From: an uncultured Actinomyces sp. | GTDB lineage: Bacteria; Actinomycetota; Actinomycetes; Actinomycetales; Actinomycetaceae | Direction of reading: 5' to 3' | DNA length: 9,008 bases | NCBI GenBank assembly: GCA_945949035.1 | Contig: CAMFDH010000040.1 | Span: forward strand, 1-9,008 | Shown here: positions 1 through 5,365 of the stretch, piece by piece | Layout of the letters: each line of letters opens with the position of its first letter | Numbering within the stretch: position 1 is the first letter of the stretch | Made by a program: the position numbers and the translations under genes | Notes under the pieces: generated by a model | The model's database searches: none | What the model was told of the DNA's origin: nothing | What the model saw: only the letters and a program-made list of their open reading frames with translations

Positions 1-24
1 CCCTACACGACGCTCTTCCGATCT
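1..24 (+). other. Illumina sequencing adapter remnant (artefact)
   Basis: The first 24 bases match the 3' part of the Illumina TruSeq read-1 adapter, ending in ACGACGCTCTTCCGATCT. Directly after it, at base 25, the minus strand is perfectly in-frame ClpP coding sequence. Read through the adapter, the clpP frame continues as RSEERRVG, a peptide typical of adapter contamination, instead of the conserved ClpP continuation. I infer an untrimmed contig end: nothing in these bases belongs to the organism, and the true sequence left of base 25 is unknown. Confidence 0.97.
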
Positions 25-342
25 CAGCAGGAACTGTCCCATCGAGGCCGCCAGACCCATACCGACGGTTGCAATATCAGGCTTGACGTACTGCATGGTG
101 TCGTAGATGGCCATGCCCGCAGTCACCGATCCACCGGGACTGTTGATGTACAGGTAGATGTCTTCGTCAGGGTTCTCTGCGGCAAGAAGAAGCAGCTGCG
201 CGCAAATGGCATTGGCGCTGTCGTCGCGGACCTCTCCGCCCAGCCAGATGATGCGCTCCTTCAGGAGACGCTGGTAAACATTGTCGCTCAGGCCCATGCT
301 GGACTCAGTGGGTCCAGCACCAACCGGGGATAGCGTTGTCAT
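25..342 (-). CDS. clpP1: ATP-dependent Clp protease proteolytic subunit ClpP1, 5' fragment
   Basis: This encodes the N-terminal 106 residues of the Clp serine protease subunit, which forms the cytoplasmic peptidase chamber used with an AAA+ unfoldase such as ClpX or ClpC. Visible landmarks are [16 protein letters not shown] (residues 23-38), [19 protein letters not shown] (65-83) and the nucleophile motif MGLAASMGQ with Ser100. The catalytic His and Asp lie beyond the break and are missing. The ATG at 342 has an upstream GGAG at good spacing; Met16 is a weaker alternative start. The fragment ends because adapter sequence begins at base 24, not because of a biological truncation. Its place after tig and its similarity to the actinobacterial ClpP1 type suggest that clpP2 would follow in the genome. 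Assignment to ClpP is very safe; ClpP1 rather than ClpP2 rests on gene order and N-terminal likeness. Confidence 0.95.
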
Positions 343-374
343 TAGATCTCCGTATCTATGTACCGGAATGAGGA

Positions 375-391
375 CGAGGGCGGAACCCTCG
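375..391. repeat. Inverted repeat in the clpP1 leader
   Basis: CGAGGG and CCCTCG form a perfect 6-base inverted repeat around a 5-base centre, about 35-50 bases upstream of the clpP1 ATG. It could be an operator or a leader hairpin. It does not fit the ClgR-type clp operator as I remember it, so no regulator is proposed. Confidence 0.35.
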
Positions 392-429
392 CAACTGGTA
401 CCAAACTAGTCGCGTACGGGCTCAGATTG

Positions 430-458
430 TGTATATCCCGCGTTCTTTTCGCTGTTGG
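430..458 (-). promoter_or_regulatory. Candidate clpP1 promoter
   Basis: On the minus strand, CCAACA (453-458) and TATACA (430-435) are separated by 17 bases, about 90 bases upstream of the clpP1 start. The -10 match is fair and the -35 match is poor. A promoter is expected here because the strong tig terminator just upstream should stop read-through. The leader also holds a dyad (375-391), listed separately. Confidence 0.3.
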
Positions 459-460
459 CG

Positions 461-502
461 CACCATAGAAAAGGGTCGCGAAGACCGAAGTCTTCGCGAC
501 CC
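461..502 (-). terminator. Intrinsic terminator of tig with UUCG tetraloop
   Basis: A perfect 13-base stem (473-485 with 490-502) closes a 4-base loop. Read on the minus strand the loop is UUCG closed by C-G, the extra-stable tetraloop type, and the stem is followed by TTTTCTAT. The T-rich tail exists only on the minus side, so this terminates tig, whose stop codon is 23 bases upstream, and insulates clpP1. Confidence 0.9.
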
Positions 503-525
503 TAGCTCTGAGTCAACCGAGAGGA

Positions 526-1875
526 TTAGTCCTCTTCGGCCTCGTCAGCGATGTCTTCGATGTCGATGGCGAAGGTGCCCTCTTCCTCGACAATCTCGGG
601 CTCTTCAGCCTTGGAACCGTCAGCGGTGAACGCAGACAGGTCAACGACCTCGCCGTTGGTGTCCTTCACCGTGGTCTCACCAAGCACCGAAACGAGTGCC
701 TTGGTGCGGGCCAGTTCGGCGTACAGGTTCTGGATCTGGGTCTGGTCCTGCAGCATGGTGCCGAGGTCCATTCCGTAGGTCTGGGCGGTGTGCATCATGA
801 AATCGATGAGCTCCTGCTGGGCGACCTCAACCTCACGGCCCTCAACCAGGGTGTCAAGGAAAACCTGCTGGCGAATGTCAGCAACGATGCGCTCACGAAC
901 CTCTGCGCGTGCTTCCTCATCAGCGTCCTCTGAGACGCGGCGGGCCACCTCGGCCTCAACCACGGCCTCGGGCAGAAGGATTTCTGCCTCTGAGATGAGC
1001 TGCTCGAGGAGGCGGTCCCGGGCCTGCAGAGCCTGCGAACCCTTCTTGCCCTCACGGACGGTCTTCACGGTGTCCTCACGCAGCTCTTCTGCCGTGTCGA
1101 ACTCGGAGACCATCAGTGCGAAGTCATCATCAACCTCGGGAAGCTCGCGTTCCTTGACAGCGGTGACCTTGACGTCAATCACGGCCTCAGAACCTGCGTG
1201 CTCACCACCGGCAACGGAGGAGTTGAAGGTGATCTCATCGCCAGCGGATGCACCACGAAGTGCCTCATCCTGGCCGGGCAGCATTGAGCCGGAACCCAGC
1301 TCGTAGGAGACGTCGGACAGCGAGTCAATCTCTTCGTCGCCGACCGTAGCCTTGAGGTCGAGGGTCAGGAAGTCGCCGTCCTCAGCGGGGCGATCCAGGT
1401 TCTTCAGGGTGGCGAAGCGGCCGCGCAGTGAGTCGAGCTCAGCCTGCACGTCCTCGTCGGTCACATCGATGAGGTCGACCTCAACGGTACGGCCCTCGAG
1501 GGTGGGCAGCTCGAACTCAGGAACAACATCCATGTTGGCTGAGAAGACCAGCGCGCCGCCGGGCTCGCCCTCAGTCGCGGGGATCTCATCAACCTCGATC
1601 TCAGGCTGCGCCAGGGGACGCAGCTTGTTCTCAACGATTGCGTTGTCTAGCTGTTCGGGAACAACCTGGTTCACGACCTGCTCGATGACGGCGCCACGGC
1701 CGAAACGCTGATCGATAATGCGAGGAGGAACATTGCCCTTACGGAAGCCGGGAATGTTCACCTGGCCAGCAATTTCCTTGTATGCCTCTGCCATGAATGG
1801 CTTGAGTTCGTCGTAGTCAACCGTAACCGTCAGGCGTGCCTTGGTCGGTTCCAGGTATTCAACGGTGCTCTTCAC
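526..1875 (-). CDS. tig: Trigger factor, ribosome-associated chaperone and peptidyl-prolyl isomerase
   Basis: This 449-residue protein has the family's usual length and three-domain order. The ribosome-docking domain (about 1-115) carries the signature GFRKGNVP at residues 43-50; the loop usually ends GKVP, so Asn48 is a small deviation. The FKBP-like isomerase domain spans about 155-245, with DFLTLDLKATVGDEEID and a LPGQDEALRG segment. A helical chaperone domain (about 246-420) and a strongly acidic tail (about 421-449) follow. Trigger factor binds nascent chains at the ribosome exit and helps folding in the cytosol. I chose the GTG at 1875 because family homology starts there (STVEYLEPTKARL) and GGGAG lies 8 bases upstream. 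The frame stays open to base 2172, but that extension runs backwards through the tRNA gene and is not protein. The gene is likely monocistronic, ending at the hairpin terminator before clpP1. Confidence 0.97.
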   Translation of the reverse strand: MKSTVEYLEPTKARLTVTVDYDELKPFMAEAYKEIAGQVNIPGFRKGNVPPRIIDQRFGRGAVIEQVVNQVVPEQLDNAIVENKLRPLAQPEIEVDEIPATEGEPGGALVFSANMDVVPEFELPTLEGRTVEVDLIDVTDEDVQAELDSLRGRFATLKNLDRPAEDGDFLTLDLKATVGDEEIDSLSDVSYELGSGSMLPGQDEALRGASAGDEITFNSSVAGGEHAGSEAVIDVKVTAVKERELPEVDDDFALMVSEFDTAEELREDTVKTVREGKKGSQALQARDRLLEQLISEAEILLPEAVVEAEVARRVSEDADEEARAEVRERIVADIRQQVFLDTLVEGREVEVAQQELIDFMMHTAQTYGMDLGTMLQDQTQIQNLYAELARTKALVSVLGETTVKDTNGEVVDLSAFTADGSKAEEPEIVEEEGTFAIDIEDIADEAEED

Positions 1876-1939
1876 GCGTAACACTCCCACGAATAGATTT
1901 CGCCTCCGCCCCATCTCGGGACAAAATGCGCTGATTCTG

Positions 1940-1957
1940 GCGGGCACGGACGCCCGC
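1940..1957. repeat. GC-rich inverted repeat in the tig leader
   Basis: GCGGGC and GCCCGC flank a 6-base centre, 65-82 bases upstream of the tig start. In RNA it would be a stable 6-pair hairpin. There is no T-tract on either side, so it is not an intrinsic terminator. Function unknown. Confidence 0.35.
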
Positions 1958-1987
1958 AACCCAGCCAATACTACGGCAGGGCAAGCG

Positions 1988-2000
1988 GGTGCACCTAGGT
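1988..2000. repeat. Overlapping palindromes upstream of tig
   Basis: Two 8-base palindromes, GGTGCACC (1988-1995) and ACCTAGGT (1993-2000), share three bases, giving alternating GGT/ACC half-sites. This is an operator-like pattern in the space between divergent tig and tRNA-Gly. It is short enough to arise by chance. Confidence 0.25.
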
Positions 2001-2061
2001 ACTTTCCGCGGCTGTGGCAGAGGCAACTTGATCGGAGGTGAGCGAACGGCCTCGACCGCGC

Positions 2062-2067
2062 TATAGT
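2062..2067 (+). promoter_or_regulatory. Candidate -10 element of the tRNA-Gly promoter
   Basis: TATAGT matches the TATAAT consensus at five of six bases and lies about 30 bases before the mature tRNA 5' end, right for a short leader. No good -35 is visible at 16-18 bases upstream. The leader contains a perfect 5-base inverted repeat, CGCCA/TGGCG (2082-2086 and 2090-2094). The minus strand over the same bases reads TATAGC with TTGGCG 16 bases upstream, so a divergent promoter for tig could overlap it. Confidence 0.4.
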
Positions 2068-2097
2068 TGTCCAGTCGTCATCGCCAAGATGGCGGAC

Positions 2098-2171
2098 GCG
2101 GGTGTAGCTCAATGGTAGAGCCTCTGCCTTCCAAGCAGATGGTGCGAGTTCGATTCTCGTCACCCGCCCCA
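2098..2171 (+). tRNA. tRNA-Gly, anticodon UCC, CCA encoded
   Basis: The cloverleaf is complete: acceptor GCGGGTG (2098-2104) pairs perfectly with CACCCGC (2161-2167); the D arm is GCTC/GAGC around AATGGTA; the anticodon stem TCTGC/GCAGA encloses the loop CTTCCAA, giving anticodon TCC at 2130-2132, which reads GGA and GGG; the variable loop is 4 bases; the T arm is GCGAG/CTCGT with loop TTCGATT. CCA is encoded at 2169-2171. The discriminator base (2168) is C, whereas bacterial tRNA-Gly normally has U73. Otherwise the gene looks fully functional. An intrinsic terminator starts at its last base. Confidence 0.96.
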
Positions 2172-2203
2172 AGCCCCAGTTCCGCTGGAACAGGGGCTTT
2201 TTT
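2171..2203 (+). terminator. Intrinsic terminator of tRNA-Gly
   Basis: AAGCCCC and GTTCC pair with GGAAC and GGGGCTT around a GCT loop with a single A/A mismatch, followed by a run of six T (2198-2203). The stem begins at the last base of the encoded CCA. The T-run lies on the plus side only, so it serves the tRNA and not the minus-strand gene whose stop is at 2219. Confidence 0.92.
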
Positions 2204-2218
2204 GCTGCTCTGAAACTG

Positions 2219-2773
2219 CTAGACCGTCTGGGGCAGCCTTTCTAACCACACGCCGAAAGTGGGTTGGAACCCGTCGCCGCCAAAGATGTGGGCCCAAACA
2301 ACGCTCTGCAAACCCTGATCCGCGTTGACCTGGATCATCGGGACCATCATTCGTGCGGCATAGTCCGGAAGATAGCCGCATGTCACCGGTCCGGTCGCAC
2401 CAAGCAGGTCCACCCTGACCACCACGCGCACTTTTGACTGCGGGTTTCCCGGCTCCCAGATCAGGGCAGCCGCAATGTCGCGACCCTCGGTGGCAATGAT
2501 CCGGTACAGGTCCTGAGCATGCTGGGGATCGCTAATCACCTCTTGGTTCACGACCAGAGGAAAGGACGTACGACCAACAATCGGAACCGGAGCGTAAGAC
2601 CACAGGTCAGTCTTTGGAGTCTGTGCCCAGATGATTGCAGCGGCCACCCAAACGCCGACGAACAGCGCGGTCCCGATCAGGGGGACGGAGGCAAGAAAGC
2701 TCGAGGCAAAGAACGCGAGGATCCAGTAGATCCACCCTTGCATTCCCCAGGGACGACGCTTGTAACGGTTCAT
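2219..2773 (-). CDS. Hypothetical membrane-anchored protein with two N-terminal helices
   Basis: I do not recognise this 184-residue protein with certainty. It has a basic N-terminus (MNRYKRRPWG), two hydrophobic segments at about 12-29 and 33-50 forming a helical hairpin with a very short turn, and then a soluble domain of about 130 residues. The soluble part contains a predicted helix (about 83-93), strands such as KVRVVVRVDLLG (114-125), and a stretch VTCGYLPDYAARMMVPMI (130-147). That stretch resembles the small 'V-G-Y-L-x-x-x-A' beta domain, HIRAN-like, seen in many uncharacterised actinobacterial proteins; this is a pattern impression only. The number of membrane passes puts the soluble domain on the same side as the basic N-terminus, probably cytoplasmic. 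There is no clear Shine-Dalgarno; a TAGGCT hexamer 6 bases before the ATG suggests a leaderless start. No terminator is evident after the stop. Confidence 0.75.
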   Translation of the reverse strand: MNRYKRRPWGMQGWIYWILAFFASSFLASVPLIGTALFVGVWVAAAIIWAQTPKTDLWSYAPVPIVGRTSFPLVVNQEVISDPQHAQDLYRIIATEGRDIAAALIWEPGNPQSKVRVVVRVDLLGATGPVTCGYLPDYAARMMVPMIQVNADQGLQSVVWAHIFGGDGFQPTFGVWLERLPQTV

Positions 2774-2779
2774 GGAGCC

Positions 2780-2785
2780 AGCCTA
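2780..2785 (-). promoter_or_regulatory. -10-like hexamer for leaderless expression of the 2219-2773 gene
   Basis: On the minus strand TAGGCT fits the TANNNT -10 pattern and lies 6 bases before the ATG at 2773, so transcription would start at or beside the A of the start codon. No Shine-Dalgarno is present between them. No good -35 is seen, which is common for actinobacterial promoters. Confidence 0.4.
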
Positions 2786-2824
2786 GTTGCGCCCCCGCCC
2801 GCAAGCGCGCCGAACGCTAGTCCT

Positions 2825-2847
2825 GGTTCTGGGATCCGATCCAAACC
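2825..2847. repeat. Nested imperfect dyad between the two envelope genes
   Basis: A GGATC-C-GATCC inverted repeat (2832-2842) is nested inside GGTT (2825-2828) and AACC (2844-2847), giving operator-like two-fold symmetry. It lies about 50-75 bases upstream of the 2773 start and about 50 bases after the capA stop. The one-base centre cannot form an RNA loop, so if real it is a DNA-binding site. The rest of 2786-2893 shows no gene and no intrinsic terminator. Confidence 0.3.
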
Positions 2848-2893
2848 GTGAAGTTAGGGGGTTCCGTCTCTCCGCCTTGCACCAATACCAGCA

Positions 2894-4174
2894 CTAACTA
2901 CGTTTGATAACGGTGGTCACGTTGGAATCCGAGGTGGGCGGAGAGGTGATCTCGGTGGCAGGACCGCCCTCAAGAATCTGTCTGGTGAGGTCCCAGCGGT
3001 AGGCCATTTCATCGGGCGCGAGGACGGCCCCCTCAGCCACCCCACCGATCAGCGGACGAACGATATGCCCGGCGTCAACCGTCACTGCCAGCCACTCCGC
3101 AGCAACAACCCGCGCGGGCTCGCCCTCGTTCTTTACCCCCTCAAAGAAGGCCATCAAACCCGTTGAGGACTCGGTTGATCCCGTCGCCTCCCTGGTCTGA
3201 TTGGAGATGAAGTTGCCGAGGCCGTACGCCACCCACATTCCGTTGCCGTTCGGACCGCCCTCAAGAAGGGCAATCGGACGCGGGACGTGAGCGTGGTGAG
3301 CAATGTAGATATCGATGAGGCCGGAAGCCGCGAGTTCAGCAGCGGTTTGCTCCTGGAAGGGTTCGGCCGCGGTGTTGTACTCGGCCTCGCAGCAGTGCAG
3401 GGTCGCCACAACTATGTCGGCCCCGTCCTCGCGAGCCTGGCGGGCCTGCGCTTCGATCTGGGGGATATCGATCATTTGGATTGACCACGGTGCCTCTTCG
3501 GGGACCGGAAGACCATTGGTGTTGTGAGCTGCGGCAATGTGAGCGACGGTGACCGACTGGTCACCCCCTTCAATGCGGTAGAGCTGCGGCTGGTTGGCCT
3601 CCTCCTGACTGCGCGCGGTTCCGGCGTGCCCGAGGCCGGCTGCGTCGAGGAAGTCCAGTGTGTTGATGACACCTGCGAGTCCCTGGTCCAGGGAGTGGTT
3701 TGACGAGGTCGAGCAGCCGGTCCAACCCATTTCTGCCATCTCGTCAGCCAGGTCCCGCGGTGTTCCAAAGATGGGGTAGCCGGTTGGTGCCTGGTCCCTG
3801 GGGACCATCGCCGTCTCCATGTTGCACAGGGCGATATCGGAACCCTGAATGTAGGGGGTCACCGGTTCCATGAGGCGGCTGAAGTCCCACATGGTTCCAT
3901 CCCAAGCAGAGTCTGCGACCGGCATGTGGATGAGCATGTCTCCACCTGCTGAAATCGTGAAGTTGAGCGGCTCTAGTTCGGGTTCAGGTTCCACACTCTG
4001 CGCCTCGACCTGTGCGGACTGAAGATCTTCCACTTCGACCGCTACGTCAGGACCGTCCTCAACCGTCAGTACCGGCATCTGCCATGGCCTAAGGACAAGC
4101 AGGATCGCGATGAGTAGCACCGCTCCCCCAACCAAAAGGTAGAGAGAGCGTCGCAGTGGTGCAGAATGAGGCAT
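2894..4174 (-). CDS. CapA-family (PGA_cap, metallophosphatase-like) membrane-anchored protein
   Basis: The 426-residue protein begins with a short basic segment and a signal-anchor helix (about 11-29). An acidic linker (about 39-68, with EPEPELEP) and an extracytoplasmic CapA domain (about 71-345) follow. Family motifs appear in order: SAGGDMLIH (75-83), LCNMETAM (116-123, usually NLE), SSNHSLDQG (157-165, usually NNHxxDxG), HCCEAEY (260-266), IAHHAHVPRP (291-300) and YGLGNFISNQ (317-326). Most likely metal ligands are present, but the usual HWGxEY is HCCEAEY: Trp-Gly is replaced by Cys-Cys. The C-terminus (about 405-426) is rich in Ser and Thr. Family members include the CapA/PgsA subunit of poly-gamma-glutamate synthesis, but no capB or capC partner lies in the window, so a capsule role is not supported; a phosphoesterase-like envelope function is as likely. 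The start lacks a Shine-Dalgarno and has TACTAT 6 bases upstream. Confidence 0.88.
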   Translation of the reverse strand: MPHSAPLRRSLYLLVGGAVLLIAILLVLRPWQMPVLTVEDGPDVAVEVEDLQSAQVEAQSVEPEPELEPLNFTISAGGDMLIHMPVADSAWDGTMWDFSRLMEPVTPYIQGSDIALCNMETAMVPRDQAPTGYPIFGTPRDLADEMAEMGWTGCSTSSNHSLDQGLAGVINTLDFLDAAGLGHAGTARSQEEANQPQLYRIEGGDQSVTVAHIAAAHNTNGLPVPEEAPWSIQMIDIPQIEAQARQAREDGADIVVATLHCCEAEYNTAAEPFQEQTAAELAASGLIDIYIAHHAHVPRPIALLEGGPNGNGMWVAYGLGNFISNQTREATGSTESSTGLMAFFEGVKNEGEPARVVAAEWLAVTVDAGHIVRPLIGGVAEGAVLAPDEMAYRWDLTRQILEGGPATEITSPPTSDSNVTTVIKRS

Positions 4175-4246
4175 ACGGCGATAGTAACAGCGTCATCCCA
4201 ACGATCCCGGCCAATTTAGTTCGGAGCCAGTCCTATACTCGACCAT
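4175..4246. promoter_or_regulatory. Divergent promoter region, capA-like gene and bglG
   Basis: Only 72 bases separate the two start codons. On the minus strand TACTAT (4181-4186) lies 6 bases before the capA-like ATG. On the plus strand TATACT (4234-4239) lies 7 bases before the bglG ATG. Both are good -10 hexamers, neither gene has a Shine-Dalgarno, and this spacing would give leaderless mRNAs for both. No -35 close to consensus is visible at the usual distance on either strand. Confidence 0.5.
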
Positions 4247-5230
4247 ATGGTTGAAGAGTCGAATGGTCGAGGCGATCGCATCCGTGCCGCCCGTTCGCGA
4301 GGCCCGGAAGTGCAGGCTAATGGCCCTTTGACGCCCGAACCGGGATCTACCATTGACATTGACCTGACAGGAGTTGCTCCAAAGGTTCACCAGATCCTCA
4401 ATAACAACGTGGTCGTCAGTTTGGATGAGGGTAAGTCAGAGCGAATCCTGATGGGGCGGGGGCTCGGGTTCAAGCTACGTCGGGGGGATAAAGTTGATGT
4501 CTCCAAAGTTGAGAAGACGTTCGTCCTTGATGTCGGTAAACGTGGCGCTTGGGAACGCGACCTACTCGGTGACACTCCCTACGAGGTGATCGCTGCAGCG
4601 ACAGCGGGTGTCGAAGCCGCTGAGATTGAGATGGGTCGCAGCCTGGGCCGCTCCATACTGATCGCGGTTATCGACCACCTGCAGTTTCTACTGCAGAGGT
4701 TGGATCAGGGGCTTCCAATTGTCTCAACCATGATGCCGGAACTTCGGATTCTCTATCCCGATGAATGGCGCGCGGGCACAACGATGCTGAACGCCATGAA
4801 GACCTCCCTTGGCCAGGAAATCCCCGATGAAGAGCATGTCTTCCTAGCCATGCACATTCTCAATGCCACCCAGGCCGAACCAGCAGCGAACACATCGCTG
4901 CTGTTCACCAGGGTTCACCAGGTGGTTGAGGTCGTTGAGGACGCCCTGCAGAGAAGTCACCAAACCGTACCCGACCGCACCTCCGCCGACTACGCACGAT
5001 TCGTCATGCATGTTCGGTTCATGATCCAGCGCATGAGCGAAGGCGCGATGCTAAAAGGAGACAACTCGGCTCTTTTTGACGTCGCCAGCAAGTCCTACCC
5101 CACCTCTCACACCATGGCTCTACGTGTGAACGACATGGCGGAGAGAGACTGGTCTGTGACTCTCACTGAGGAGGAGCTGCTCTACCTAATCGTCCATATT
5201 GAGCGGCTCTCCCACGTCAAATCAAAATAA
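4247..5230 (+). CDS. bglG: BglG/LicT-family transcriptional antiterminator with two PRDs
   Basis: This RNA-binding regulator of sugar genes stabilises a RAT hairpin in nascent mRNA and so blocks an overlapping terminator. In its 327 residues, the RNA-binding CAT domain spans about 45-98, with VHQILNNNVVVSLD (47-60) and MGRGLGFKLRRGDKVD (69-84). PRD1 spans about 105-215 with His144 (IDHLQF) and His203 (AMHILN); PRD2 spans about 220-327 with His255 (VMHVRF) and His317 (IVHIER). All four conserved phosphorylation histidines are present. By family knowledge, EII-dependent phosphorylation of PRD1 inactivates the protein, while HPr-type phosphorylation of PRD2 can activate it. Its likely target is the RAT at 5366, before the adjacent permease. 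Oddly, the CAT domain normally starts at the N-terminus, but here about 45 residues precede it, basic and then acidic/Pro-rich. No ATG or GTG offers a shorter start next to the domain, and a TATACT hexamer 7 bases before this ATG supports it. Confidence 0.93.
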   Translation: MVEESNGRGDRIRAARSRGPEVQANGPLTPEPGSTIDIDLTGVAPKVHQILNNNVVVSLDEGKSERILMGRGLGFKLRRGDKVDVSKVEKTFVLDVGKRGAWERDLLGDTPYEVIAAATAGVEAAEIEMGRSLGRSILIAVIDHLQFLLQRLDQGLPIVSTMMPELRILYPDEWRAGTTMLNAMKTSLGQEIPDEEHVFLAMHILNATQAEPAANTSLLFTRVHQVVEVVEDALQRSHQTVPDRTSADYARFVMHVRFMIQRMSEGAMLKGDNSALFDVASKSYPTSHTMALRVNDMAERDWSVTLTEEELLYLIVHIERLSHVKSK

Positions 5231-5268
5231 CCTCTGACCTCCTGATTTTCACCAACCCCTTAGTAACG

Positions 5269-5284
5269 CATGATCTTCCTCACA
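5269..5284 (+). promoter_or_regulatory. Possible CRP/GlxR-type cAMP receptor site
   Basis: The 16-mer CATGATCTTCCTCACA fits TGTGA-N6-TCACA with a perfect right half and three of five bases in the left half. It lies just upstream of the proposed -35 of the permease promoter, centred about 47 bases before the expected transcript start. Global carbon control by a CRP-family protein would suit a sugar operon, but a site with one weak half could be chance. Confidence 0.35.
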
Positions 5285-5288
5285 CATG

Positions 5289-5317
5289 GTGGCAAGTTAA
5301 TTTCATCGTGTTATCTT
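5289..5317 (+). promoter_or_regulatory. Candidate promoter of the beta-glucoside operon
   Basis: GTGGCA (5289-5294, four of six matches to TTGACA) and TATCTT (5312-5317) are separated by 17 bases. Transcription would begin near 5324, giving a leader of about 175 bases that contains the RAT and terminator. No hairpin terminator separates this promoter from bglG, so some read-through from bglG into the leader is possible. Confidence 0.45.
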
Positions 5318-5325
5318 TTAGGTGC

Positions 5326-5352
5326 AGGTTGAGGCAGCAGTTGCCCCTACCT
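5326..5352 (+). repeat. Imperfect leader hairpin before the RAT
   Basis: AGGT/ACCT, a single G-C and GGCA/TGCC pair around a GCAGT loop, with two one-by-one mismatches, giving 9 pairs. It ends 13 bases before the RAT. It might stabilise the 5' end or aid folding or loading at the RAT; no function is shown by sequence alone. Confidence 0.35.
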
Positions 5353-5365
5353 CCAAAAACTTCAA

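Noticed and set aside
1..24. Continuation of ClpP as RSEERRVG
   Set aside because: It is translated sequencing adapter, not ClpP sequence.
788..1306. 172-codon plus-strand frame opposite tig
   Set aside because: Ser/Arg/Thr-rich composition typical of the antisense of GC-rich coding DNA; fully overlapped by tig, with no family resemblance.
1876..2172. N-terminal extension of the trigger factor frame up to an ATG at 2172
   Set aside because: It reads antisense through the tRNA-Gly gene, giving the well-known false peptide with VTRIELAPSAWKAEALPLSY. Family homology and a ribosome binding site place the start at the GTG at 1875.
2171..2203. Hairpin as terminator of the minus-strand 184-residue gene
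   Set aside because: The T-run exists only on the plus side; on the minus strand the stem is followed by G-rich tRNA sequence.
2894..4174. Evidence for a poly-gamma-glutamate capsule operon
   Set aside because: Only a CapA-like gene is present; no ligase (CapB/PgsB) or CapC partner is visible nearby.
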